Assembly (NCBI RefSeq): GCF_000218875.1
Contig: NC_015709.1
Location: 1,178,001-1,242,000 of the forward strand
Reading direction: 5' to 3'
From: Zymomonas mobilis subsp. pomaceae ATCC 29192
GTDB lineage: Bacteria > Pseudomonadota > Alphaproteobacteria > Sphingomonadales > Sphingomonadaceae
Length of the DNA stretch: 64,000 nucleotides
Shown here: positions 36,269 to 45,492 of the stretch, one piece after another
How the letters are laid out: every line of letters starts with the position of its first letter
Position numbering within the stretch: the stretch's first letter is position 1
Position numbers and translations under genes: made by a program
Notes under the pieces: generated by a model
Databases searched by the model: none
The model's input: the letters and a program-made list of their open reading frames with translations, nothing else
What the model was told of the DNA's origin: nothing

Positions 36269-36844
36269 TTAAATATTGACGCCATAATTTTTAGCTAGAG
36301 GCCCAAGACCCCCATTATAGCCCTGTCCTATTGCGCGAAAAGACCATCCGCTATCCTTACGGTAAAGCTCAGCAAAAATCATCGCGGTCTCAGTTGATGC
36401 GTCTTCGGAAAGATCATAACGCACAACTTCAACGCCCGTTTTCTCGTTTACGAGCCGTATATACGCGTTGGACACCATACCAAAATTCTGACGGCGCGCT
36501 TCAAAATCATGAATAGTGACGGCTATCGCAATTTTTTCAATATCGGTTGGGACTTTTGACAAGGTAAGTTTAATTTGCTCATCGTCACCATCCCCACTAC
36601 CGGTAAGATTATCGCCTTGATGCTCAACGGCCCCATTGCCTACAACAGTTTGATTGTAGAAACAGAAATCCATATCATTGCGCACATGCCCATCTTTGCG
36701 GAGCAAGAAAGCCGACGCATCAAGATCAAAATCCGCGCCATCCGAAGCGCGAACATCCCATCCGAGACCGACAAGAACGACATCAAGTGAGGCATCGGTC
36801 TTAGTAAGACTGAGATTACCCCCTTTTTGAAGGGAAATAGCCAT
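36269..36844 (-). CDS. terD: TerD-family tellurite/stress resistance protein
   Basis: This 191-residue protein has a canonical TerD domain: [34 protein letters not shown] with acidic calcium-binding residues, [17 protein letters not shown], and the C-terminal [22 protein letters not shown]. It is the last gene of a minus-strand cluster of TerD- and TerC-type genes. Such clusters give resistance to tellurite, colicins and phage, and form a calcium-dependent membrane-linked complex. Confidence 0.92.
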   Translation of the reverse strand: MAISLQKGGNLSLTKTDASLDVVLVGLGWDVRASDGADFDLDASAFLLRKDGHVRNDMDFCFYNQTVVGNGAVEHQGDNLTGSGDGDDEQIKLTLSKVPTDIEKIAIAVTIHDFEARRQNFGMVSNAYIRLVNEKTGVEVVRYDLSEDASTETAMIFAELYRKDSGWSFRAIGQGYNGGLGPLAKNYGVNI

Positions 36845-36873
36845 AATATATCCTTTCTTAAATTAGACTTGTT

Positions 36874-37914
36874 TTAAGGCTTAGAAATCAATTCTGGGTG
36901 AAACTTATTCCATCGAATAGATGAAAACAGGGCAAGTCCGATTAAACCGGCCCCCACAAAACCCGTAATAATTTCTGGGACAGCCTGATGAACGCTGATA
37001 AACATCAAGGCTGCCAAGGCAAGAATGGCCCAAAATGCCCCATGCTCCAGATAACGATATTCTGAGAGCGTCCCTTGTTTAACAAGCATGATGGTAAGGG
37101 ATCGAACGAACATGGCACCGATCCCTAAACCAAGGGCAATGACAAACAGATTTGTTGAAAGCGCGAAAGCACCGATCACACCGTCAAAACTAAAAGAGGC
37201 ATCCATGACTTCAAGGTAAAGAAAAGCACTTAGACCCATTTTTGCAACGGTCACCGTTGTCTCTTCTGGCGCTTCAAGAATTGTTCCAATCGCTTCTACT
37301 ATAATGAAGGCAATCAAACCGAAAATGCCAGAGACGAGAAATGTAAGCGCCTCTGACTCTGTTAGAAATCGGGACATGCCGAAGAGCGCTAAAAGAACAA
37401 TGCCTATTTCTATGGCTTCCAGTTTAGATAATCGAGACAGTTGCCGCTCGATAAAGGCGATCCAATGCACTTCTTTTTCGCCATCAAGGAAGTATTTTAA
37501 GCCCACCATAGCCAAAAAAGCCCCCCCAAAACCCATAATCCCGGTATGGGCACCTGAGAGTATCTGTGTATATTGATCAGGATGTTTAATGGCGAGTAGC
37601 AGCGCAGAAACAGGCCCAAGATGTGCCGCAAATCCGACGATAACAAGCGGGAAAAGTAGCCTCATGCCAAAAACGGCGATGAGTATGCCCCACGTTAAAA
37701 AGCGATGCTGCCATACATCATTCATATTGGTAAGAACGGTAGCATTCACGACCGCATTATCAAAAGAGAGCGAGACCTCAAGTATACCAAGCACGATACA
37801 GATAAATACTATCGAAAGAGCACCCGCAGCAGTACCTGTCCCATGATAGCCTAAAATTGCAGCCAAACAGAGACAAACCACTGTAAAGACCAAAGATCCC
37901 TTAAAATACTTCAT
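36874..37914 (-). CDS. TerC-superfamily membrane protein (DUF475 type)
   Basis: This 346-residue integral membrane protein has about nine hydrophobic segments. It contains the TerC-type acidic motifs in membrane helices: GILEVSLSFDNAVVNATVL (about 43-61) and VMDASFSFDGVIGAFAL (about 236-252). The form with a long loop (HPDQYTQILSGAHTGIMGF) matches the DUF475 branch. TerC-like proteins are thought to move metal ions (manganese or calcium) and to partner with TerD proteins. It is located between two TerD-family genes. Confidence 0.88.
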   Translation of the reverse strand: MKYFKGSLVFTVVCLCLAAILGYHGTGTAAGALSIVFICIVLGILEVSLSFDNAVVNATVLTNMNDVWQHRFLTWGILIAVFGMRLLFPLVIVGFAAHLGPVSALLLAIKHPDQYTQILSGAHTGIMGFGGAFLAMVGLKYFLDGEKEVHWIAFIERQLSRLSKLEAIEIGIVLLALFGMSRFLTESEALTFLVSGIFGLIAFIIVEAIGTILEAPEETTVTVAKMGLSAFLYLEVMDASFSFDGVIGAFALSTNLFVIALGLGIGAMFVRSLTIMLVKQGTLSEYRYLEHGAFWAILALAALMFISVHQAVPEIITGFVGAGLIGLALFSSIRWNKFHPELISKP

Positions 37915-37949
37915 AAGCTATGCCCTGACATAGTATAATATTTATAAAA

Positions 37950-39092
37950 TTAATCCTTGGAACCAGAAGTCCAACGAAGGTGAATACCAATATTATCTGC
38001 AAATTTTTTTTGATCACCGAAATATTCTACTAGACGGCTGACTTTCATCTTACCCTTATCATTGTCGATAAGGGCGACACCACACAGCCTCATGTTATTC
38101 CGTCCTTCGGTCATTCGAACTTCTAACGGAGGCTGGCCCGGGGATGTAATAGTAACGATGCCATTTGTTTCATTCCAATTTGGAACGCCTTCATAAATCA
38201 GCGCAAAGACAGCAACTCTTTGGATCTCATCAAAATGTTTGCCGTTAATCCGGATTGTTTCACCGGACAAAACATCGCCTGTTCTGTCATCACCCGATAG
38301 TTCTAAATAAGGCGCCTCATCAAAGTGGCCAAAGGCATTGCCCAATGCCTGAACAATACCTTTTTGACCATCTTTCATGATATAAAGGCAACCCAGATCC
38401 AGATCGATAGCCTTATTGGATCGGTTGCCACCAAAAAATCCCCGTTTTGGAGAGGTGCCCCGAGACCAGTTTAAATTGAGCACAATCTCGCCAAAAGCAC
38501 TTCCTGTTTTTTCAAGACTGATCGACTGTTTCTTTTCCAGCGTTACTTTTTTTAAATTTAATCTAGGGGGCGACGGCTGTTGCGGAGCAGGCGACTCGAT
38601 TTCGCCTCCAAAATACGTGATCAAAGCCGGCAAACCTCCGTTAAAGCCTTGACCTATGGCCCCGATACGCCAAGAACCGGCATGACGATAAAGCTCTAAC
38701 ATCATGACCGCCGTTTCACTCGTCAAACCTTCCTTACCGTTATAAACGGCTTCCCCTTGTCCGATAGAAACGCGGAGTTCTTCAGCTTTACTGATGGGAG
38801 CGGCATCATTTGTTGCTGAAAAGACAATTCTGTCGATTGATGCTGGCACGCGATCAACATCTATCGTAAAACGTGTCTGTCCAGAATGAGATTCAAAAGA
38901 AATAGTGCTATCTGGACTATGAGGATTACTAAATAATATTACATAACGATCATCGCCTATCTTCCGATCAGAAGTAAGCCCAAAGGCGACAATATCAATA
39001 TTTTCTGGGCGATGGTTAACGGTTATAATAATAGGGCCATTGGGTATAATATCACGAAGAGGTATTTTTTGGCCGCGCGCTAATTCAATCAT
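37950..39092 (-). CDS. TerA-like protein with two TerD domains
   Basis: This 380-residue protein contains two TerD-like domains. The first (about 1-165) has the late WRIGAIGQGFNGGLPALITYFG block but a degenerate start. The second (about 175-380) starts KKVTLEKKQSISLEKTG and has IVLNLNWSRG..KRGFFG and AIDLDLGCLYIMKDGQKG. The fusion matches TerA-type proteins. A proline-rich linker (SPAPQQPSPPR) joins the domains. It is in the middle of the ter cluster. Confidence 0.82.
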   Translation of the reverse strand: MIELARGQKIPLRDIIPNGPIIITVNHRPENIDIVAFGLTSDRKIGDDRYVILFSNPHSPDSTISFESHSGQTRFTIDVDRVPASIDRIVFSATNDAAPISKAEELRVSIGQGEAVYNGKEGLTSETAVMMLELYRHAGSWRIGAIGQGFNGGLPALITYFGGEIESPAPQQPSPPRLNLKKVTLEKKQSISLEKTGSAFGEIVLNLNWSRGTSPKRGFFGGNRSNKAIDLDLGCLYIMKDGQKGIVQALGNAFGHFDEAPYLELSGDDRTGDVLSGETIRINGKHFDEIQRVAVFALIYEGVPNWNETNGIVTITSPGQPPLEVRMTEGRNNMRLCGVALIDNDKGKMKVSRLVEYFGDQKKFADNIGIHLRWTSGSKD

Positions 39093-39296
39093 AAAACGCT
39101 CCTAATATATTAAATTTAATTGGATTATTTTAAAATTTATTGCATGCTTTTATGAAAAGCGGCTTCTTCGTGATTGTAAAATCAATTTTTTATCTAAAAT
39201 ATTTTTAAATAATACATCAATTTTTGATGATTATATACTGATAATTTGTTTCATATCTTTTCAAGAGAAGACCGAGATTAAGAAAAGAGTATCCGC

Positions 39297-39872
39297 TTAC
39301 AGGCACGAAGCTATAGCGCTCATCATTTCCCGAAATGTTCGGCCTGTAGATTTCAGCCCAATCGCTTTCATTTGCCATTCTCCAGATCGACGACTCAAGC
39401 TGCACATAATTAAACCGGTATGAGAACCACTTTCTGTAAGGTTATAACGCGCTAACTCAGTATTTTTGTCTATATCCAAGAGACGAACATAGGCATTTTC
39501 GATCTTGTCGAAAGTATCGCCTTGAAAGCTATTAATGGTAAAAATCAGTGTTAAGACAGAGGAGGGTAATTTAGAAAGATCAACATAAATTATTTCATCA
39601 TCCCCTTCACCGTCTCCCGTCAGGTTATCACCTGAATGAATGACGGAGCCATCTTTACTTTGTAGCTGGCGAAACCATACAGTATCTATTATGGAAGCTT
39701 TATTATCTATCAAAAGACAGGACGCATCTAAATCAATATTATTATCAGATAATAAACGGGAAAAAAAACCACGTGTTTTTTTTGCATCCCAACCCACACC
39801 AAAAGCAATCCGCCTAAGCTTTGTATCTTTTTTAGTAAGCGAGATTGTCTGCCCTTTTAATAAGGAAACCAT
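39297..39872 (-). CDS. TerD-family protein (TerZ-like)
   Basis: This 191-residue TerD-domain protein has LLKGQTISLTKKD, IAFGVGWDAKKTRGFF, NIDLDASCLLID, IHSGDNLTGDGEGDDE with the calcium-binding acids, and GEWQMKAIG near the end. The final residues (KSTGRTFREMMSAIASCL) depart from the usual FNGGL ending, so the C-terminus may have been altered. It is in the ter cluster. Confidence 0.82.
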   Translation of the reverse strand: MVSLLKGQTISLTKKDTKLRRIAFGVGWDAKKTRGFFSRLLSDNNIDLDASCLLIDNKASIIDTVWFRQLQSKDGSVIHSGDNLTGDGEGDDEIIYVDLSKLPSSVLTLIFTINSFQGDTFDKIENAYVRLLDIDKNTELARYNLTESGSHTGLIMCSLSRRSGEWQMKAIGLKSTGRTFREMMSAIASCL

Positions 39873-39900
39873 AATATTATCCTAACGCGTTATAGGGTAC

Positions 39901-40398
39901 TTATGGGGTGTCAGTCCTATCAATAATATAGCGTGAATAAAGGGCCTCTAAGCCCGTATTAAAGGATTCACCAATGGCTCTAAATCTCCATATTGAGCCA
40001 CGACGGTATATTGAAAAGGCGACTAAGGCCCTGCCTTCCGTATATTCGCTTAGATCAAACAATGCATTGTTTACCCGAACGAAAATGTTGCCTGCACGGT
40101 TAAGTTTTACACGTATCATTCCCGGCTTATCTGTATGAATGACAACAATTAGGGCAGCAATGGATGCGGATATAGAGGCAGTATCAATGACAAGACGCAA
40201 AGAACTAGACTTTTTAAGAAAAGAAACGCCTTGAATCTTATCGCCTAAAGACCAATCAGAAATAGCATGTTCCTGTGCATCCACAGGAATAGTCATAAGT
40301 TGAAGAGCCCCTTCAGGTATCAACTCCGGCTTTGCTATCTCGAAGTCAATTATTTGACGTTGGTTTGTTAAATCAAACCGCTGGCCTCTTACGATCAA
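39901..40398 (-). CDS. Divergent TerD-like protein
   Basis: This 165-residue protein keeps the C-terminal TerD pattern (IWRFRAIGESFNTGLEALYSRY) and the N-terminal VRGQRFDLT strand, but lacks the DNLTG..DGDDE acidic calcium-binding motif of its neighbours. The only in-frame start is TTG at 40398, with no strong ribosome site. It is the first gene of the ter cluster. It may be a structural partner rather than a calcium-binding member. Confidence 0.65.
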   Translation of the reverse strand: MIVRGQRFDLTNQRQIIDFEIAKPELIPEGALQLMTIPVDAQEHAISDWSLGDKIQGVSFLKKSSSLRLVIDTASISASIAALIVVIHTDKPGMIRVKLNRAGNIFVRVNNALFDLSEYTEGRALVAFSIYRRGSIWRFRAIGESFNTGLEALYSRYIIDRTDTP

Positions 40399-40609
40399 AT
40401 CGTACTCATTTTTAAAAAATGTTAATATTTATAAATTATCATTTTTTAAAATATTTTCAACATTTAAATATTGAAAATAAAAACCTATTTTTTAAGTGCC
40501 TTTTCTTCAAATCTAGGTTCATCTCTAACAAAGGTAAAAATTCCTATTAGACGTTGAATAGATAAAAAATATACATAACCTATCCTCAACAACAAATAAC
40601 TATTTAATA

Positions 40610-41287
40610 TTAAATAGTTATTTGTTGAAGATTATCATTTTGTCCTTTAGTAAAACCCCAGATATGCTCTGCAAAAACATGTCCCTTTCCTTTATAGAAA
40701 GCACCAGTATGATGAAGAGGTGTAAAATAATGGCTGGGCCATAAGGTATAGTTATATTGAAGATTCTCTCTATGGATTTCAGTTACCAACTGAGGTCCCG
40801 TAAGCTGCCAGAGAGGAATACCGAGAATAGTAGGTCTATTATAAATAGTTTCGATAAGTTTAGCGAGAAAAGGATGCTGGGGGACAGTCGCCATGACATT
40901 ATTACCTATAAGGTTAGGTCTTGTATGTTCGTTTTCCCAACCAAGACAAATGTCACTATCAAAAAGCCAATCTTCTAAGGGACGAACGCAATAACTGTCG
41001 GCATCAACATACAATCCACCTTCAAGGAAGAGAATTTCATAACGCATCATATCAGAAATCCCATGAAATTTCCTATATTCAAGAAGGGTTTCCATATGTT
41101 TGACATTATGCCACGGATGATTGGCAAAAATATTATTTTCCCATAATTTAACCCGCCAACTAGGATTTTTCTCAATCCAACTGTTAATGAAATGATTAGG
41201 TCGTTTACTCTGGTTACCAATCCAAATAATATGAATAGTTTTTGGTATAGATATTTTTTTAGTATTATATCCGTATTTATCGACCAT
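40610..41287 (-). CDS. Glycosyltransferase family 32 protein (OCH1-like)
   Basis: The start at MVDKYGYNTK is chosen because a perfect AAGGAGG lies just upstream. The 225-residue product has IPKTIHIIWIG, KNPSWRVKLW, SDMMRYEILFLEGGLYVDAD with the DxD sugar-nucleotide motif, and GNNVMATVPQHPFL. These are the blocks of GT32 glycosyltransferases. It is adjacent to the ter cluster with a 210-base gap. The acceptor is unknown. Confidence 0.85.
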   Translation of the reverse strand: MVDKYGYNTKKISIPKTIHIIWIGNQSKRPNHFINSWIEKNPSWRVKLWENNIFANHPWHNVKHMETLLEYRKFHGISDMMRYEILFLEGGLYVDADSYCVRPLEDWLFDSDICLGWENEHTRPNLIGNNVMATVPQHPFLAKLIETIYNRPTILGIPLWQLTGPQLVTEIHRENLQYNYTLWPSHYFTPLHHTGAFYKGKGHVFAEHIWGFTKGQNDNLQQITI

Positions 41288-41600
41288 ACTTCGCCTCCTT
41301 AACATATAAAAATAAAAAAATTCATCATTATACTCTATAAAAAAAATTTATTTACAAATAAAAGAAGTCATAAAAACAAAAATCATTTAAAATTTAAGAA
41401 AAACATTCTCAGAATAATATTCTATATTAATAAAATTATATTTTTTCTAAAAAATTTAGAAATAGCAAAAAATAAATAAATAGAAATGAGACTGTCTTTT
41501 TCCTTTAATATAACTGGGATACGAAAAATGGGCAGGAAGGCGCCTGTTTACGATAAATATCTCGAGGATTTATCCCGCTAATCCCTTCAATCATTATTCC
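41288..41600. other. AT-rich region between GT32 gene and orphan CRISPR leader
   Basis: Very AT-rich, with no gene on either strand. A segment at about 41563-41590 reads on the minus strand TTGAAGGGATTA then GCGGGATAAATCCTCG; its second half resembles the 3' half of the CRISPR repeat (GCGGGGATGAACCG) and lies where a first repeat would be relative to the orphan leader. The first half does not match, so this is only suggestive of a decayed repeat. Confidence 0.35.
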
Positions 41601-41602
41601 TA

Positions 41603-41690
41603 TAAAGGATTGATATTAAATATTTAAACACTATTCACGACGTCAAAAAATCTACCAAATTTTTATAAGCTATTTAGCCTAAAAAAACAG
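41603..41690 (-). promoter_or_regulatory. Orphan copy of the type I-E CRISPR leader
   Basis: Over about 50 bases this matches the leader at 11029-11110: ATTCACGA.GTC followed by AAAAAATCTACCAA, then TTTTTATA and TATTTAG, with only a handful of mismatches. On the minus strand it keeps TTGGTAGATT (complement at 41649-41658) and a perfect IHF consensus TATCAATCCTTTA (complement at 41603-41615), even though the bases between and inside them differ from the main leader. No intact repeat follows. The orientation is the same as the functional leader. Confidence 0.8.
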
Positions 41691-41726
41691 TTTCTTTTAA
41701 GCTTAATTTGATTCAAAAAATCAGGA

Positions 41727-41757
41727 ATAAAAAAGGCCACCCTTTTAAGGCGGCCTT
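41727..41757 (-). terminator. Rho-independent terminator after pal
   Basis: On the minus strand a stem AAGGCC.CC / GG.GGCCTT closes a TTAAAA loop and is followed by TTTTTTATT. It lies about 45 bases after the pal stop. Confidence 0.8.
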
Positions 41758-41798
41758 CTATTTGGTTCGGAATAATTTTACACTTTTGATTTACATCA

Positions 41799-42329
41799 TC
41801 AGTTAGGCGTGACTGTCACAGCGCGCCGGTTCTGAGCCCAAGCCTCCTCATCAGAGCCCAAAGCAAGAGGCCGTTCCTTACCATAGCTGATCACGCTGAT
41901 AGAATTGGCGACACCGCCCTTGGCAAGATAATCATGGACGGCATCAGCACGCTTTTCACCTAAAGCAAGGTTATATTCGCGCGTACCCCGTTCGTCGCAA
42001 TGACCTTCAATACTGACATGAACGTTGGGGTATTTCTTTAACCATCTAATTTCACGATCCAAAATTGCTGTGGCCGTGCTATCAAGATCATATTTGTCAG
42101 TTGCGAAATGGACCATATCGGTACCAACCTGACGTAAAAAATCAGCATGGGAGCCCGGAACAACCGTATCCTGAACTGAGCCCATATTACTACTATTGTT
42201 ATCAAGATGGGCCGGTGCTCTTGTTGCCGGTGGAGGTGGTAAGTTAGCCGCCTTGGGTTGATGATCCGAACAAGCGGCAAGTGCTGCTAATCCGGCGAAT
42301 AGACTTATCGTTAATTTAATATTAGCCAT
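41799..42329 (-). CDS. pal: Peptidoglycan-associated lipoprotein Pal
   Basis: This 176-residue lipoprotein has a signal peptide with lipobox LAAC at about residues 17-20 and a proline-rich linker. Its OmpA-like peptidoglycan-binding domain (VHFATDKYDLDSTA; VSIEGHCDERGTREYNLALGE) has the conserved D and R that bind diaminopimelate. Pal links the outer membrane to peptidoglycan and works with TolQRAB. It is the last gene of the tol operon, 120 bases after tolB. Confidence 0.95.
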   Translation of the reverse strand: MANIKLTISLFAGLAALAACSDHQPKAANLPPPPATRAPAHLDNNSSNMGSVQDTVVPGSHADFLRQVGTDMVHFATDKYDLDSTATAILDREIRWLKKYPNVHVSIEGHCDERGTREYNLALGEKRADAVHDYLAKGGVANSISVISYGKERPLALGSDEEAWAQNRRAVTVTPN

Positions 42330-42449
42330 TATAACCTCCCGGTCATGCGGTCCGCCATGCCATGAAAAAACAGCGGTATTAAAAGTAAAATCACCGAATC
42401 ACTTAAATAGTTCAGAGATTATCTTCCAAACACATAAAATAATAAAGAA

Positions 42450-43847
42450 TTATGGTAGTAATGGCCCCCATGACGGATCAGATCCATCCAAAGGTGTGGG
42501 AATATGTCTCTCATTAACCCCTGTAAGATCAACAGACCATAATTCGGTATGTCCAGAATTTCGCGCTGTTCTAAAGAAAGTAATGACACGACCATTAGGT
42601 GACCAACTGGGGCCCTCATCTTGCCATCCGTTGGTCAAAATCTGTTCACCTGTGCCGTCTGTTTTCATTATACCAACGTGAAAGCCACCCCCAATTTTGG
42701 TAAAGGCAATCAGATCACCGCGTGGACTCCATACAGGCGTAGCATAGCGCCCATTGCCAAAGCTGATACGGCCCTGATTAGAACCATCCGCATTCATAAT
42801 ATAAAGCTGCTGTGTACCGGATCGATCACTTTCAAAGATAATTTTTGAACCATCAGGGGAAAAGCTCGGCGCTGTATCAATGGAAGGCGAGCTTGTCAGA
42901 CGGGTCGGACGCCCTCCCGTAACCGGAACTTTATAAATATCAGTATTGCCTGAAATCGACATTGAAAAGACAATGGTTTTACCATCAGGAGAAAAGCGCG
43001 GCGCAAAAGTCATATAAGGCTGATTAACAACCAACCGGACATGCCCTGACCCCAAGGTATAGACGTAGATGCGCGGAGTATTTCCGACATAGGATAGATA
43101 AGTAACCGTTTGCTGATTAGGCGCAAAACGTGGGGTCAGCACCATAGATTGACCATTAGTCAAAAAGCGGTGATTAGCCCCGTCCTGATCCATTATAGCC
43201 AATCGTTTCAAACGATGATTTTTCGGGCCAGTTTCTGATACATAAACAACTCGACTATCGAAATAAGGTCCTTCCCCCGTTAAACGCGTATAAACAGCAT
43301 CTGCGCATTTATGCGCTGCCCGTCGCCAATCTGCTGGTTTTACAACAAAACCTTTATGCAGCATCTCTTGAGAAGCAAAAACATCATAAAGGTAACAACC
43401 AACCGTCAAGGTTCCATCGCCATTAGCCTGAACAAAACCCTGAACTAAGGCCTGTGCACCACTTGATAACCAATAGCTATATTGAGGTGCCGTTACTTCT
43501 GGAAAAGAAACGGTATGTAAAGAAGCCTGTTGAGAAGGCGTAAAAAGACCGCTCGATTTCAAATCATTGGTAATAACCGCAGAAACCTGCCGCCCCAAAA
43601 TAGCAGTGGTGCCGGCTAATGTTTCTACAACACTAGGGGTTGGCATCACCGGCACAGCAATCGGCATAGGCTGGGAAATGCCACCCGTAATATCTACCCG
43701 CAAAATTCGGCGGTCACCCTGATTAGCGGGTTGGGCACCATTGTTACCCGCAGATTGTACAGGGGGCGGGGGCGTCTGCGCGGAAAGGGCAGAAGCGCTG
43801 ACAGCCAGTAAAGCGGTTACCGCCAGTTTTCTGATCACGCTGCTCAT
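42450..43847 (-). CDS. tolB: Tol-Pal system periplasmic protein TolB
   Basis: This 465-residue protein has a signal peptide (about 1-23, ending ALSA), an N-terminal alpha/beta domain and a C-terminal six-bladed beta-propeller. The propeller is shown by repeated FSPDGKTIVFSMS, FSPDGSKIIFESDRSG and WSPRGDLIAFT blocks. TolB binds Pal and TolA in the periplasm. The region after the signal is extended by a PQ/N-rich stretch. It lies between tolA and pal. Confidence 0.95.
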   Translation of the reverse strand: MSSVIRKLAVTALLAVSASALSAQTPPPPVQSAGNNGAQPANQGDRRILRVDITGGISQPMPIAVPVMPTPSVVETLAGTTAILGRQVSAVITNDLKSSGLFTPSQQASLHTVSFPEVTAPQYSYWLSSGAQALVQGFVQANGDGTLTVGCYLYDVFASQEMLHKGFVVKPADWRRAAHKCADAVYTRLTGEGPYFDSRVVYVSETGPKNHRLKRLAIMDQDGANHRFLTNGQSMVLTPRFAPNQQTVTYLSYVGNTPRIYVYTLGSGHVRLVVNQPYMTFAPRFSPDGKTIVFSMSISGNTDIYKVPVTGGRPTRLTSSPSIDTAPSFSPDGSKIIFESDRSGTQQLYIMNADGSNQGRISFGNGRYATPVWSPRGDLIAFTKIGGGFHVGIMKTDGTGEQILTNGWQDEGPSWSPNGRVITFFRTARNSGHTELWSVDLTGVNERHIPTPLDGSDPSWGPLLP

Positions 43848-43900
43848 TTAATCAATCCTTATTAAAGGCCGGGCTTTCGTCACAGGCCGCTTTATTCTTA

Positions 43901-44956
43901 TCAGTGCATTTGCGCCGGAATAAAACCAATATCAATTTCATCCCAGCCTCCTTTATAAAGATCGGCCGGTAAATGTAATGGAGCACAGCGTAAAACGGCT
44001 CGACGACTTATCTCTGTCATTTGACGGGCATAAGATCGATTATTCGCATTAAGGCCGTTTTGTTCAATAACCTCTGGCACACCATTTACGGAACCATCCG
44101 GATTAAAACGCAACCGCAAAACTGTTACAATATGCATAGCATCTGTTCCCCCTAAGGCACCCAAATCATAACAAGGTTGCACCTGTCGTTTGATGGAGGC
44201 CCCCAGACCATTCAACGCTAAACCGGAAATCGCAGCGGCTTGGGGTTTAGAAGAGGTTCCGGTGCCATCTGTAATACCCTTTAAAAAATCGGGTCCTAAA
44301 TGGGCACCACTACTACGCGTATTTTGAACTTTACCTTTTTGACTATCTACTGCGCTATTCTTTTCTTTCCCTTTATTATTATCGGTGTTGCTCACCGCCT
44401 TAGGATCAGAAACATTAACCTGAGATTTAGAAAAAGCCTCCATCAGATTCTTTACATCTGTATGATTCTTGCTTTCTGCCTTAGGCGCAGGCTTGGGGGA
44501 TGGCTCGGCTTTAGGGGTAGGCAGCTTAACCAACTTGGGTTGGGGGATCGCTTCTGGTTTGGGTGGTAAAGGCGGTGCGACTTTGGGCGTAGGCGTAGGC
44601 TCTGCTGCGGGCTTGGAAGGGGCTGTTTTTTGAACAGTAGGTTCAGGCTTAATAACAGCTTTAGGGGTAGCTTTTGGCGAAGCTTCTTTTACGACAGCCG
44701 GCTTCTCAACCGGAGCCGCTTCTTTTTCTGGTCCTAAATGAGGGGCTGTCTGTGCCCGCATAGGGGACGGAGAAGCTTCCGGTGAGGAGGAATGCATACC
44801 CACCCCATTTGCAAAAGTAACTTCAATGGTATCAATCGGCTGGATTTCACGCTTTTCGGCAAAGGTAAAACGAATTAAGAAGATGAGTAATAAAAGCGCA
44901 TGCGCGGAAAGCGCTATAAGCAATCCGCGCTGTGTCGCTGATCTAGACGTCATCAC
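43901..44956 (-). CDS. tolA: Tol-Pal system protein TolA (TonB C-terminal type)
   Basis: This 351-residue protein has one N-terminal membrane anchor (about 12-32) and a long proline/lysine/alanine-rich periplasmic spacer (about 60-200) with repeated PKAEPSPKP-like units. A small C-terminal domain follows (CYDLGALGGTDAMHIVTVLR) like TolA/TonB. It transmits TolQR energy to TolB-Pal. Its ATG overlaps the tolR stop by ATGA. Confidence 0.9.
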   Translation of the reverse strand: MMTSRSATQRGLLIALSAHALLLLIFLIRFTFAEKREIQPIDTIEVTFANGVGMHSSSPEASPSPMRAQTAPHLGPEKEAAPVEKPAVVKEASPKATPKAVIKPEPTVQKTAPSKPAAEPTPTPKVAPPLPPKPEAIPQPKLVKLPTPKAEPSPKPAPKAESKNHTDVKNLMEAFSKSQVNVSDPKAVSNTDNNKGKEKNSAVDSQKGKVQNTRSSGAHLGPDFLKGITDGTGTSSKPQAAAISGLALNGLGASIKRQVQPCYDLGALGGTDAMHIVTVLRLRFNPDGSVNGVPEVIEQNGLNANNRSYARQMTEISRRAVLRCAPLHLPADLYKGGWDEIDIGFIPAQMH

Positions 44957-45492
44957 CGCACGCTACCTTTAGCTACAGATCGAGATTTACTTATAGAACT
45001 ATCTTGCGAAGAGGTGCCCGTTGTCACAAGCGCTACTTTTTTAAGCCCGGCGTGATCCAATTCGCCCATCACCTGCATTACCTGACCATAATTAAGTATC
45101 CGATCCGCTTTTAAATAGATCGTTTGTTCAGGCGCTGCCGTAGGCGGTGCATCAGGATCGTTATCCCCGCTTACTTCTTCATGTCGTGCCAGCGAAGCCT
45201 CGTGGATAGCCTGCAAACGAGCAGGGAGATCGGCCATAGCCACAACATCATCATCGACATGAACGGTGCCATCAGAATCAATGGTAATAGTGATAGGCTT
45301 TTCTTTCGATACCAATGCTTTTGCACGACTATCGGGCAAATTGACGGCAACGCCCGATACCATCAAAGGCGCGGTTACCATAAAAATAATCAGCAACACC
45401 AACATCACATCGACTAACGGTGTAACATTGATTTCCGCCATCAATGGCCGGCGGGCCGCCCCTTTGCGGCGTCTTGAAGAAATCGATCCCAT
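44953..45492 (-). CDS. tolR: Tol-Pal system protein TolR (ExbD family)
   Basis: This 179-residue protein has one transmembrane helix (PLVDVMLVLLIIFMVTAPLM) with the proton-path aspartate (VDVML) and a periplasmic ExbD/TolR domain ending ADHAGLKKVALVT-like. An insertion of about 20 acidic, alanine-rich residues (ASLARHEEVSGDNDPDAPPT) lies in the periplasmic part. It forms the TolQR stator and shares a one-base TGATG overlap with tolQ. Confidence 0.93.
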   Translation of the reverse strand: MGSISSRRRKGAARRPLMAEINVTPLVDVMLVLLIIFMVTAPLMVSGVAVNLPDSRAKALVSKEKPITITIDSDGTVHVDDDVVAMADLPARLQAIHEASLARHEEVSGDNDPDAPPTAAPEQTIYLKADRILNYGQVMQVMGELDHAGLKKVALVTTGTSSQDSSISKSRSVAKGSVR

